A DNA stretch of 64,000 nt from Heliocidaris erythrogramma (GCA_025617745.1 CM046864.1:30483162-30547161); one strand, 5' to 3'; numbered from the stretch's first letter, positions 41,780-52,762 are shown. Numbers and translations are program-made. The notes: generated from the sequence alone by a model not told the origin.

Positions 41780-43670
41780 GTAGGAGTCAAATATGACTAT
41801 GATTATGTGGTAGATGTTGACGGTGTGGCTAAAACGTATCACACCAATTTATTGAAGCGATACTATACCCGGCCTCTGAGTGCACCAGTGGCTGGTTGCT
41901 TTGACGTCGATGACGATGAAGTCGTTGATGTCAAAGATGGGGTCGTTGATGAGGATAGATGAGTCCTTAAGTGAGAATAAGAGAGATCAAGTACAAAAGA
42001 TCCTCTGTGAATATCAAGATATATTCACTGATATCTCTAAGAAGGCAACTGTATCTAAATGTGAAATCTTGTTGACAACTAATCAACCCATACGATCTCC
42101 ACCTCACAGAGTACCTCAGGCTATGGAAAGGGAGATTGATAATGAAATCGATTCAATGCTTAAGTTAGGGATAATTGAACCCTCCAACTCCCCATATGGT
42201 CATCCAATAGTGATCGTTAAGAAACCAGGCGGCTCCAATCGATTCTGCGTGGACTTTAGGCGTTTGAATAAACTAACAGTCTTTGACCCAGAACCCATGT
42301 CAAGCCCCCAAGAATTGTTCGCTGCACTTGCCAAAAGTAAATATTTCACAAAGCTAGACTTAACAAAGGGCTATTGGCAAATCCCGATGCGCGATGAGGA
42401 TAAAGCGAAAACTGCTTTCTTAACTCCAAAGGGGCAATATCAATAAGCCAGTTCGGGGTTGCAATCTGAGCATGAGCAGATAAAGGTCATCTGTACCAAA
42501 TTCTAAAACCCACTGACACTAACATTCGATATGTGCTCATGAATGTCATGTAATCATTATTCAATTATGCACTAATGGTGCATTCCATGATATCCAGGTG
42601 GAAGTATTCTTTTTAAAGGGGGAAACAAAAGCTATTCATGAGGCACCTCTATCACTCCCAGAGTTATTTTTCTGAAGTGCACATAAAGGGACCCTCCATG
42701 TCTAAAATATCTGTGGATATTTGGGGTCATTTGTACAATCTCAGTACCATGCGCTAACCCCGAACTGGCTTATTCAAATACATGCCTTTTGGACTTGTGA
42801 CAGCCAGTGCCCAATTCACAAGAATGATGAGAAAAGTGTTGGAGGGAATGTCAAATGTTGTGAATTATATAGATGACATTTTAATTCACACAAGTACATG
42901 GGAAGAACATGTGCAGGTGTTGAATGAGGTCCTGAGTAGGTTACGGAAGGCTAATCCGGCTGCTAAGCCCTCTAAATGCACTATAGGTTCTCAGAACATA
43001 GAATTTCTAGGGCATAGGATAGGAGATGGTGCAATCCTTACCAGCGATGTACTGACCCGTAAAGTACTCGAAGCCCCAAGACCACAAACTAAGAAGCAGG
43101 TTAGGTCATTCCTCGGGCTCTGTGGCTATTATCGGGACTATATACCGAACTATGCAGACGTGGCCTTACCCTTAACAAATCTTACTCGTAAAGGCACACC
43201 TAATAACGTTGAATAGGGTCCGAAAGAAGAAGATTCATTTGTCGGGTTGAAAGAGTCTCTTGCAAACCCCCCCTGTGTTAAGATTGCCAGACTTTGAGAA
43301 GACTTTCATGTTGAAGGTTGATGCGTCTGACGTTGGTATCGGGGCAGTACTAATGCAGGAGCATGATGGGGATGATTTTCCTTTGGCGTATGCCAGCAAG
43401 AAGCTCCTCCCTAGGGAACAAAGATATTCCACAGTAGAAAAGGAGTGTCTTGCTATTGTTTGGGCTGTCAAAAGATTTGACTATTATTTGTTTGGGAGAG
43501 TGTTTGAGATACATACTGACCACAAGCCCCTTACATATCTCCAAACAATGAAAATGACAAACAAGCGAATTATGAGATGGAGTATGTGCCTACAGGAATA
43601 TAGATTCCGCCTGGTATCCGTAAAAGGGTCAGAAAACAAAGCTGCTGACCTTATGAGCAGATTGCTGTAA
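41780..43670 (+). pseudogene. Gmr1-like pol: integrase C-terminus, RT and RNase H
   Basis: The integrase end remnant (YDYVVDVDG, TYHTNLLKRYYTRP, about 41795-41875) is immediately upstream of RT. The RT has QAMEREIDNEIDSMLKLGII, VDFRRLNKLT and KLDLTKGYWQIPM. It is interrupted at 42446-42770, then resumes MPFGLVTASAQFTRMM, VNYIDDILIHT and FLGLCGYYRDYIPNYADVA. A stop (43214) and frameshift precede RNase H: VDASDVGIGAVL, YSTVEKECLAIVWA, THTDHKPL-type HTDHKPLTYL, and SENKAADLMSRLL-stop at 43670. About 1 kb without frames follows, then the LTR. Domain order is unlike canonical gypsy, where integrase is 3' of RNase H. Confidence 0.85.
42446..42770. mobile_element. MITE inserted in the RT domain
   Basis: 15-bp perfect inverted ends AGCCAGTTCGGGGTT / AACCCCGAACTGGCT. 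The coding frame (GQYQ before, YMPFG after) fixes the boundaries. The flanks TATCAATA and TATTCAAATA look like a partly diverged target duplication of about 8 bp. 325 bp, non-coding. Confidence 0.8.
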
Positions 43671-44660
43671 ATATTGACATTCAATCTTGAAGCATTAATT
43701 TGTTTTCCTTACATTTGACATAAGCCAAAATCTTGAACAGAAGACACACATTTCATTATTGCTATTATTGCTTATTCATTTGTATGATTATATGATGTAT
43801 ATGACAAATGCTTAATAAAGACATTTCTCATTTCTTTCAGAAACTCAAGAACCTGCAAGTCGCAGTTATAGGATTAAGTTCGCTGTGATAGGCTTAATAT
43901 AGGAATTATGTTGTGAATTAGCATAGGATAATTTAGGGCCAGTAGGCAGTAAAGTAATTGTACTTAAGATTCGAGCTGTAAATGATTTCATTTCCTAAAA
44001 ATGAAATGAAATATGTTGATTATAAAAAAAAAAAATGATATGCACACCATTATACTGGAATTCCTTTTATGATTAGTGTTCTCATAATGAGAGTACAATG
44101 CTTTAGGTTTGAATGTTAAAAAAAAAAGATATATATATGTTCAGGAATAAGAAAATATATATATATATATAAGATTTATAGAGAAAGTAAATATGTTCAT
44201 GTCGATGGAACATCTTTCAACAAGATGTGAAGTACTAGTAAACGAAGCATGAAGTACATTTCTAAAATGTGAAAGTAATTGATAAGAAACGATGCTTTGA
44301 ATTTTTATAATTCAACAAGGCAAATGTTCCAAAAGCTTATTTAATTCTCATTAACTATGTATAAAACGAAACAAACATATGACATTGATACATGAAACTG
44401 TTCAAAGATATAGCTGGTTTTGGCAGAGAGATTTGAGTTAAAATGCAAACTGCTTACATTGTTTGTTCGCCTTCAAAAGAACAAGTAAAAGCAAAATATA
44501 GATGATTATTATGGATGAACTTTGCATATGATATTACCGTTATTAATTTTATAAAATATTGATATGAATATCCAATTTATGATAAACATGGTATTGACAG
44601 TAAATTTCTTGATCGGATACAATTTGGATCCCCTTAATTATATCTTAAGGTGGGGGATAT
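43671..44660. other. 3' untranslated part of the Gmr1-like element
   Basis: AT-rich, with AT dinucleotide runs near 44130-44170; ends in the polypurine tract before the 3' LTR. No coding frame. Confidence 0.5.
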
Positions 44661-45528
44661 TGTCAGGAAAGAAATTTTTTTGGCCAGATGTATTTTAAGG
44701 AAAAATACAAAGGGTAATGACTTATAGGACATTAAAATGCAGTTATTTATTTCAGTAAGGTTCATGTATGTATTTTAGTTAAAGCCTATTCAAGCCAAGT
44801 CTTTGAAATATTTGTAACAGTCCTCTGGCTAGACATTCTTGTTTGGAGTGTTAAATTGAATAATTTATTTGTTTCTACAGATGTTCACCTTTTCATTTAC
44901 TGAAACATCCGCTGTAACATATTTTGCATTAATAGAAATTTATCAGAAGGGTATAAGTAGGGATTGATTTTAGAGAATCGGCGAGAACACTTAAAGTCAG
45001 TCAGAAACTATTGATCTCGGTCAAGGCAGCAAACGTTTACTCTGGGGGTTATCCACGTCGCGACGAGATGCAAGCTCCAGCTGCCATCCGATAGTCTTCA
45101 TCTCGTCGAATGGGGGCTCGATCTCGTCCTGCTAGTTTTGCCGTCGGCTGAAGCGACATCGCTGGTCAAGGAGGGACTCTGGTTGGGAACGACGCTGTTG
45201 GTAGAGGCCGAGGAGCTGAAAGGACCGCCGGTAGGGCAGCGTCTGGCTGAGTGGCCGAGTCGGCGTGAACCAGAGAGCAGCCAAGTGACCCGGGCGAGCT
45301 GACGTCAACGGCAAGGGCAGCCGACACCCACGAGTTTGCACTAAGCCGAATCGTTCATTATATTTAAGATAAGTTTGTTTATGTATAACTTGCAATTTGT
45401 TTGATTATGTTTATATACACAATGGAAATCCAACACTGAAAGCAAAAGAAAACTAAACATTAAATTGGAAATATAACTCTGTACAATTGTTTCCATTCCA
45501 GTTTATTCTGTAAGTCACTCACGTGACA
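44661..45528 (+). repeat. 3' LTR of the Gmr1-like element
   Basis: 868 bp, TGTCAGG to GTGACA, followed by the target duplicate CATTG. Confidence 0.8.
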
Positions 45529-45844
45529 CATTGAAATCCCGGAGGAATGGCTTCCCACCATCCGCCGACATGCGCCCCCTTCCGTTGCCCACCGCCCGAC
45601 GTCCGCATTTCGCCCGCCAGTAGCACCGCCCATCACCGACAGGACTTCCCCGACGTCCGCATCCCGCCCACCGATCGCACCGTCCGCGGCCTCTGATTGG
45701 TCGGTTTCACGGACCAATAGCAGCGCGGCAGTTCCGGCGCCCTCGGAACGCAGCTTACGCTATAAAAGGCGCTTGCAGCGCCGATTGTATAATCAAATTA
45801 TCAATACAACTGTCATAAGTATTGACAAGAGTACAAAAAAATAA
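45529..45844 (+). pseudogene. Penelope-like element, C-terminal tail
   Basis: Open frame EIPEEWLPTIRRH, then a Pro/Ala/Ser-rich spacer and LRYKRRLQRRLYNQ, ending at TAA 45842-45844. It continues the frame of 40254 across the LTR insertion. A CTATAAAAGG motif at about 45760 is inside the frame. Confidence 0.8.
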
Positions 45845-46122
45845 TATAAACAAACGGATCATCAGTGACCTAATATATACAATGAAACGGAGGGGCATGT
45901 TCAGGAGGCTAAACTTGATAGAATGTGGACCTCATCATAGAATATTCTCGCCAGACCATCGACACAGGAACATGAGCCATTGGAAATTCTGGGAAGCTTC
46001 CCTGCTATTATACCATTACCTACACTTTTGATACATTTTCATACATTATACGAAGCTAATTTCAAATAGATGGGCCGAATATAGAAATGCCTGTTTTGAC
46101 CAAACGGAGTCCTGCACCCTTA
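45845..46122. other. Unannotated spacer, possibly Penelope 3' sequence
   Basis: No supported feature. Confidence 0.3.
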
Positions 46123-46413
46123 GGCTTCTTACGGAAAGTTTTGTCACCGTTTTCACCGCGGCCAAAGTTAAAAAGGCCGATTAGCGGGATTTTCTCCCGG
46201 ATCTTGTCATATCCATCGGCGACTCTAAGAAGTCGCCGTTCAGCGGGATTAGCGCGAGCTTTTGTTTACGGCGATCCACTTGCTAAACGAGATAAATACA
46301 ACTTCCGCCGCATCGCTCAGTCGGCGTGTTGAGAACAAAGCCGCTCCGCAGGCGCGCCGAATCAATCGGCGCCGCCGAGGGCCCGCAGATGTAAAAACTT
46401 TCCGTAAGAAGCC
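46123..46413. mobile_element. Harbinger-like MITE (291 bp)
   Basis: 20-bp perfect inverted ends GGCTTCTTACGGAAAGTTTT, flanked by TTA (46120-46122, 46414-46416). The GC-rich interior has CGGCGACTC/GAAGTCGCCG hairpins. No coding frame. Confidence 0.85.
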
Positions 46414-46960
46414 TTAGCCAAATCACATTATCTGGCATGATAAATAGCCTCGGAAAGCAATTATCTTCTCCTTCTTTCACAACAAAATTGCTTTTATGAA
46501 ATAAAGAGTATACATGGTGAGTAATGTCGATGGAAAATGTAAGTGTGCCGTCCTTACGAGTGTCTATCAGCGAATGAGCTTTCAGTGAGCGACTACCTGA
46601 ATTAACTTCATTAAACTGAAAGTTTGGGGACAAAAATACACACATCTTGAACTATAGCATGCCTAACCAATTTCAACTATTGAATTTCTAAACGATTTTT
46701 TTAGCTTTGGAAAGTAAAAATACAAAACACAACGTTTGCGCCCTCATTTGACCGTACTACGTAGAATCGGCAAATAATTAGCGTCCTCTCATGCCCAAGT
46801 CATATACAATCACTCAAAATGTCTGCGCCCTCGAAGCGCCTACTGGTGGTGTAGTAAACGAACATACGTAGTACAGTGCCGAGGGCGAGCATGATATTCA
46901 CCGCATCGACCATTGGCATTGCATATTTTCGTGTTTAATTCCTCACAATAACGTTGATTT
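46414..46960. other. Unannotated spacer upstream of the THAP relic
   Basis: No supported gene. It could hold the promoter of the THAP-coding unit, but no element is diagnostic. Confidence 0.35.
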
Positions 46961-46974
46961 GGGGACACAGTTTC

Positions 46975-47270
46975 ATCAATAATGCCAATCGGTGTATAGT
47001 TCCGGGCTGTAGCAAGACCCCTAAAGATGACGTAAGCCTACATCATTTTCCCGAAGATGAAAATCTACGGAAATTGCACGTCGCAAAGGTAAAGCTCACG
47101 CGGGCAGAGTGGCAAGGGCCGGCCAAGAGAGTGGAGTAAAATTTGCAGTGATCACTTTGCCGAAGATGATATTGTATTCCGAATTTGGCATGAAGAAAAG
47201 GAAAAGCAAGCTAAAGATTCAGCTATTCAACGATCACACTTGGAGTCAAGTCTTCCTATCTTTTTTTTTT
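46975..47270 (+). pseudogene. THAP zinc-finger domain, frameshifted
   Basis: Translation gives RCIVPGCSKTPKDDVSLHHF, then PEDENLRKLHVAKVK, and, one frame over, EWSKICSDHFAEDDIVF. This is the C2CH THAP pattern: CX4C, HxFP, W, and CxxH in CSDHF. An ATG just before RC is out of frame by one base, and a second one-base shift occurs near 47133. THAP domains bind DNA and occur both in host regulators and in P-element-type transposases. No DDE domain is visible downstream, only a Pro/Ser-rich stretch. It could be one exon of a larger broken gene. Confidence 0.75.
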
Positions 47271-47308
47271 CAACGACATCGTCTCCAGTAGCTGCAGCAG
47301 CTTCACCC

Positions 47309-47352
47309 GTAACTCCAAGAAGCTCCAACGCGTTGGAGCTCCCTGGAGTTAC
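47309..47352. repeat. 44-bp imperfect palindrome
   Basis: GTAACTCCA ... AGCTCCAACGCGTTGGAGCT ... TGGAGTTAC, with a perfect 20-bp centre; the arms are flanked by a repeated TTCACCC. Confidence 0.7.
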
Positions 47353-47878
47353 TTCACCCACGCCCCCTACACCAGGCCCCGGCGCGTATTTTGCGAGGGG
47401 TTCAAACATATGGTCGATTTCCCCTTGCCACTCGAGCTTCTTTGCCTTCGGAATCTGATAAATCATCTGATAAACCACAGGTCGTATCTGCATGGCTCAA
47501 AAAAGTCCAACTCGGAATCGCGGTCACTTTTCATCTCACTTGCAAGGTGTGGCTGTAACAAATGACCAAATGGCATGTTTAATGATTTAAGTAAGGCTGC
47601 TCTGCTCGCATCGTATATTACATTTTATAGTCCGATGCCCCATACATGCTCATTTGATAATATCCAGTAGGATACTAAACTCTCCCGTTTATATTAATAA
47701 TATCAATTTTTCCTCTGTTTGCAACTATCTCTCGTGAGATTGAATATAGCAGCGTTAATTACTCAATATACCAAATACGTACAGTTGTAGTGTCATGTAA
47801 CCCTATAAATTCGATATTATAGCCTGTTCCACTGATATATGATTTTATTTTATCCGCGTGTCTATATCCAGTATTATA

Positions 47879-48968
47879 CAGTGCGTCCCAGAAAAAAGGA
47901 AACCCGTTTTTGGAGACAGATATCTTGATGATGAAATAGGATTGGAATAAAACATGGACACTTTTAGTAAGAATAAAGTCTCTTCTTTTATGTAATACCA
48001 AATACACGAAGATTTGTTTATGCTTGACCGACTTAGAACAATTTTACCAGCTTAATGTAAGATTCGATTTGCACAGGATATTGGTGCGAACGTTTTAATG
48101 CAGATTATTCGAGTTTGTTTTCAATTCCCTTCATGTTGTTATCACGTTTTCTGTTTTGTCTTCAGTATCTTCTTTCTTGTGTTTGGTTTTCTGTTTCTGT
48201 TACAGTTTTCATGTTTCTGTTAATTCAGGTTTTTCTTTTCATTTCCCCTTTTCGCTCACTCCTTGCTTTTAATGTGATACATTTTGTTTCACTTTATGAA
48301 TCATTTCTGGCTATTTGCATCTTTTCGCTTTTTACATTTTCACAGTCTCCATGCGTCCTCATTTTTCATTCCTGATTTCTATTCATTCTTTAACTAAGTT
48401 GATCTTCAATTCATTTCAACCTTCTTATTCCATTTCAGTGATATTCTAACCTCAATCTTTTCAATCTCTTGCATATCTCAACTTGCTCTCTTGCTGTCTT
48501 CTCTTGTTTTCCACTTAAAAGAATTGTGACGCCTAATTGTGACACCGAATAACGACACACAAACAAATGATGAAACTAAGTTTTATTTCTTTTTATTTCA
48601 TCCTTTACAAGAGCAACTCATAAATCTTGGACCGTATAACTCTATCCCCAACGTCCCTCAACATGTCCACCATGCCTGTCCACGCACACCAGAGGTCCTG
48701 TGCTCTGCCCCTCATGGCTCCTACTGCCTGGCGAATCACAGGTTCTTGGTGCCGAAGTGCCTCACACTCTCTCACGATCCTGTTACGCAGGTCATTAGTG
48801 TCTCGTGGTGGGGAGGTGTAGACCTTACTCTTCAGAAAGCCCCAAAGAAAGAAGTCACACGGTGTGAGATCTGGTGACCTGGGAGACCATTCGACATCAT
48901 GATTCAACGCAATGACTCTGTTGTTGAAGAGTTCCAGCAGTCTCTCCCTGACGCTAATCTTCGTTGAG
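47879..48968 (-). mobile_element. Mariner-type transposon remnant
   Basis: The end at 47879 (CAGTGCGTCCCAGAAAAAAG, preceded by TA) is typical of a widespread mariner family. The transposase fragment lies on the minus strand at 48605-48960. The other end is missing; a G-rich hAT-like end (48972) abuts it. Between 48070 and 48540 lies a pyrimidine-rich stretch that may be another insertion. Confidence 0.55.
48605..48960 (-). pseudogene. Mariner-like transposase, C-terminal fragment
   Basis: Minus-strand frame contains RERLLELFNNRVIALNHDVE, then WSPRSPDLTPCDFFLWGFLK and SKVYTSPPRD, ending at a stop near 48605. SPDLTPCDFFLWG carries the third catalytic Asp of the mariner DDE/D domain. The helix-turn-helix and first two catalytic residues are absent, so the copy is inactive. 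Upstream (higher coordinates) a frameshifted GAPPQR-like remnant remains. Confidence 0.8.
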
Positions 48969-48971
48969 GCG

Positions 48972-49020
48972 GTGCTCCCAGGCGCAGATCCAGGATTTCT
49001 TAGGGGGGGGGGGGCAAATT
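48972..49020. mobile_element. hAT-like MITE end with G-run
   Basis: CCAGGCGCAGATCCAGGATT followed by a 12-nt G-run matches the left end of 16032-16296. The opposite end was not found. Confidence 0.35.
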
Positions 49021-50569
49021 TTAAATCATGTGAGCTACATATTGCTACAATAATGGTGACAAATGGCGTATCCTGCCGAATTAAAAAGCAGATTGAAGTA
49101 GGGGCAGATTTTGATACCCTAAACCCGTTTGTCCCCTATTTTTATACCATTAACGGCGTTTTTATATCGGGCTTAGTATTTTACATCCTATTTAGGCCTA
49201 CATCATCATCATAAGACTTCTTTTTAGCTAAAAAGGAACCGTAAAAGACCAATGCAACACTTTCGTTCGGTAAGCTCAGATGGATTGTTTTAAAAAAAGT
49301 TAAAAAACCAAACATGAGCTGTATATTTGGGCAAAAGTGTTTGCTGATCTTGTAGAAAATATATTGATAATGATTATTCACTCCTAAAATTATATTAAAC
49401 ACTATCAGAACTACTTTCGAAAAATAAACCCAAGGGCAATTTTAAAGACCTATTGTACTGCCCCTAGAAATCAGGTTCGGATTATGTAATACACAATTGT
49501 GATGTTCGCACATTTCTAAAGGTGATAGACATGGCTATTGAATCGTCTTGAGTTTATTTTTCGAAAGTAGTTTTTAATCGTGTTATTGATTAATTTCCTT
49601 TTTTCATAAATTGTCCGTTGAACAGAGGGGTCACATACCGCATTGTGTGTACATGTTATATGCTGCAGCCTGCAGATCTGTGCATCTTACTCTTCATACG
49701 TCACTTGGGGGTTGTGACGTCAATTAACCAATCAGCTCACGAGTTCTAAGGAACGGTCAAAAAACCTGTAATTCCCCCCCCCCCCCTCCACTTTCACCAA
49801 AACAAGACATAATTTGGACAATCGATTGCCAGATTCGTGATTAGAAGGCAAATATACATGGAAAGAGCACCCATTTTCTCTCTAATTTAGTCAAGCTTTA
49901 AAATGAAAAATGCATGACCTTTACGAATAGCTCCATAAGCGTACTAAAATAAGCTTAAATGAGCACGCATTGCCAATTCGCGAGCTAAAAATAATAAAAC
50001 ACATGTCCATACCCAGGAAGGGGAACGGTTTATGTAAAGGTTTAAACTTCTTTTGTAAATTCGCGCCTAAATGTCTTTTTCGAGAAGTAGACAATAATTG
50101 TCTTTCTCGTACCAGTTACATATTTCAGATGTAGAATATAAAGCAAATAATCACCTTTTGATTTCAGGCGATGAGAAATACTATCACTTCCTAGGCGATC
50201 CGAATGAATCTTTCCTCAGCTTCGCTTCGGATAGATAGCTACATCCAGATCGCCTCGCAAATGATAGTTTGTCCCATCACCTTCAGCAACGGTAATTATT
50301 TGCTTACTATTTGCACCAAACCCGCAACCTCACCGCACCCACTTGATCACTCAGTTTTTACAGAGAGAGTTATGTCGCCTAATTTTTTTTACGAGGCCGC
50401 CATCCATCTCCAGCCTAACCGCTCACGATGGCGGTCTCCTGCGTTCTAAATTACCTCTTTAGTTTTTTTTAGTTTATTAACAGTTTGACGATGATTTTTA
50501 AATGTGAGGACCCCATGATTGGTAAGTCGCATATGTATTCTTTGACTCCTACCTGGATCTGTCGGTATA
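49021..50569. other. Unannotated intergenic stretch
   Basis: AT-rich, with a C-run near 49776. No domain-bearing frame on either strand. Confidence 0.4.
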
Positions 50570-50975
50570 TACAAGATATATTGACTCCTTCAATATTCGA
50601 GGCACAGTTGCTCCTGAACCCGTATTGATTTGAATTGAGTATATTGTGTTTTATTGATAAATGTATGTAAGCTATTATGAACGATTTTTTTTTTCTAGTC
50701 CTGCTGATGACCCCTTGGTGAGCCTCGGGGTCATTGCAGGATGTAAGGTCCCCTTGAGCCTATATAAACAATTGTTCCGCTCATAGCAGTCAGTATATTT
50801 ATTTCATTATTGTACATGAGTTTCTACTTATGTAATAATTAACATTTAACAAATTCATAGTGACGAAGCTCTTCGACCTGCACTCATCGGGTCACAACGC
50901 AGGAATGAGAGAATACAAGAAAATACGAAAGTCAAGGAAGGGTGTGTACAGCGACCCGGATATGATCCGGGCACG

Positions 50976-51240
50976 CTAAAATAATCGAAGAGCCTGTACA
51001 AACTCCTTTTGTCGGCACAATAGCGAATGAATGAACAACGCCTCTAAGAAGCGAAGATGCTGAGAGCTGCGTGCTCGGGCAACAATAGTGAACTGAGCAG
51101 GGTTATACGCCTTGGAACAAGCCGGACTATTCAGCAAGTGCTGACCAATAGCAGAGTCGCAGTGATTGCGGCATTGAACATTAGCGACGCTAGCAGTGGG
51201 TTTGCAATTACTCTTCGGCTGTGCTCGGCTACCAGCTGAT
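50976..51240 (-). pseudogene. Penelope GIY-YIG C-terminal fragment, minus copy
   Basis: Minus strand: CDSAIGQHLLNSPACSKAYN, FTIVARARSSQHLRFLEALF and RQKEFVQALRLF-stop, the conserved tail after the GIY-YIG nuclease core. The core itself is lost. Confidence 0.75.
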
Positions 51241-51263
51241 GTCTGTCGTACCACGGAGGGTAC

Positions 51264-52195
51264 GTGCTGTTTAATGCGGTCATTTATATTTGTAAACCCG
51301 ACAAAGGCACCGGTGTTCTTTTGAATAAGCGTGATTATGTTGGTAAGATGATGGATGTTCTTAATGATGATTCCAAATTTCGGTGCATTGGTCCTGCATG
51401 TAATCACGATCGGACCAGTTGCCTCGAGGGTAGGTTGCAGCACTACCTGCTGGATTTGCGTAAGGGTGATCAGCTAGCGCATAATATTCATGGCAGGATC
51501 CGCCCGCACGGCTCTCGGCGCCCCCGTATGTATGGCTTACCGAAGACGCATAAAGCCAATACCCGATTCTTTCCATTACTGGTTCAGCGCAGCATCTGGC
51601 TAGGTGGTTGATTGAGCTCCTGCAACCTGTGCGTGAGCGATACTCAACCTATGCAATTAAGGACTCTTTTACATTTGCTCGGTCGGTTCGTCAGATGGTA
51701 ATTAGTGAATCTGATTTGATGTCTGCAGTTTGTTCACCAACGTGCCACTTAAGGAAACCATTGATATCTGTGTCTCCGCCCTCAACCATGGTGAATTGGA
51801 TGAACATCCTATCTCCGAATCTGTGTTTGTTGAACTAATGAAACATGCTACAAGTGCTGACGAGTTTTGCTTTAATGGTATCATGTATTTGCAGATCGAT
51901 GGTGCTGCTATGGGTTCCCCGCTGGGCCCCGTGCTTGCTAATAATTATCTTTGTTGGTTATCATGATCCTAGCCTTATCCCGCTCGCCTACTTCCGTTAC
52001 GTTGATGATACCTTGCTATTGGTCAGCACTTGCTGAATAGTCCGGCTTGTTCCAAGGCGTATAACCCAGCTCAGTTCACTATTGTTGCCCGATCACGCAG
52101 CTCTCAGCATCTTCGCTTCTTAGAGGCGTTGTTCATTCAGTCGAGAGATCCGCTATTGTGCCGACAAAAAGAGTTTGTACAGGCTCTTTGATTAT
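51264..52195 (+). pseudogene. Penelope RT joined to GIY-YIG tail by deletion, plus copy
   Basis: RT blocks: KPDKGTGVLLNKRDYVGKM, GSRRPRMYGLPKTHK, LFTNVPLKETIDI (a TTNVPL-type Penelope signature), DGAAMGSPLGPVLANNYL and FRYVDDTLLLV. Frames shift near 51590 and 51725, and a stop lies near 51966. Directly after YVDDTLL the sequence jumps into the endonuclease tail found in the minus copy, through the shared GCTATTGGTC, so RT thumb and nuclease core are deleted. Ends VQAL-stop near 52190. Confidence 0.8.
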
Positions 52196-52337
52196 TTTAG
52201 CGTGCCCGGATCAAATACGGGTCGCTGTACACACCCTTCCTTGACTTTCGTATTTTCTTGTATTCTCTCATTCCTGCGTTGTGACCCGATGAGTGCAGGT
52301 CGAAAAGCTTAGTCACTATGAATTTGTTAAATGTTAT

Positions 52338-52762
52338 CTTTAAGTTTTGTAAAAATGTATTGTATTTGTCATTAGAACGCACAAATAAGTGCAAGCAACC
52401 AAACAAACAAACTTAAAGCTTTGCTATAAAATCTGGCTTTGGATAGTCAAAGAGTACGACATCTTTTTCGTAAATTTTCCACATATTTTGTAAATTGTCC
52501 CTGGGCATGTCTCGAAAAGCTTTTTCAAATGACTGTTGCTTTTAGACGGAAATTCAACAAATCAGTCTAACTGCAAGTATTTCAGCATATACTCTAGGTC
52601 ATCTGACACAGTTTCTAAATGGCCTACGTAATCATATCTGATTTTACAAGGCGAGCAAACTTTGAAAATGTCTTCCCAATGGTCATAAAAAAAGGCCGCT
52701 GTGGCTGTGTCAGAAATTTCACAAACACTGTCCATGTTATGTTTTCCCCTCTTTTGACCTCT
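52338..52762. other. Unannotated spacer
   Basis: No supported feature. Confidence 0.35.

Larger units (their letters stand above)
40260..45528 (+). mobile_element. Gmr1-like Ty3/gypsy LTR retrotransposon, internally deleted
   Basis: The 3' LTR is 44661-45528 (868 bp, TGTCAGG...GTGACA), preceded by a GGTGGGGGA polypurine tract. The 5' LTR starts at 40260 with TTTCAGG (one change from TGTCAGG). It is homologous only up to CTGCTAGTTT at about 41779, after which sequence jumps to an integrase C-terminal remnant. So the 3' end of the 5' LTR, primer site, gag, protease and most of integrase are deleted. RNase H is the last coding domain; nothing resembling integrase follows it before the LTR. That is the integrase-before-RT order of Gmr1-like elements. 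Three later insertions lie at 40383, 40965 and 42446. Confidence 0.75.
39190..45844 (+). mobile_element. Penelope-like element (GIY-YIG type), 5'-truncated, interrupted
   Basis: RT thumb-side sequence and GIY-YIG endonuclease lie at 39190-40254; the C-terminal tail resumes at 45529. The Gmr1-like LTR retrotransposon at 40260-45528 sits between them, flanked by the duplicated target CATTG (40255-40259 and 45529-45533). Reading across the target gives an unbroken frame (NRDNG-I then EIPEEWLPTIRRH), proving the two parts were once contiguous. Confidence 0.85.
50844..52337. mobile_element. Head-to-head pair of Penelope-like fragments
   Basis: An inverted repeat (50844-51155 and 52022-52337) comprises the same GIY-YIG tail and 3' untranslated sequence in opposite orientations. 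RT sequence of the plus-strand copy lies between. Penelope-like elements often insert as such inverted or tandem partial copies. Confidence 0.8.

Noticed and set aside
45132-45717. Minus-strand frames of 85-87 codons
   Set aside because: They overlap the LTR end and the plus-strand Penelope C-terminal frame and carry no domain.
50702-50745. Hammerhead ribozyme in the Penelope 3' region
   Set aside because: CTGATGA is present within a hairpin (TCCTGC...GCAGGA), but the required GAAA core and third stem are not found.
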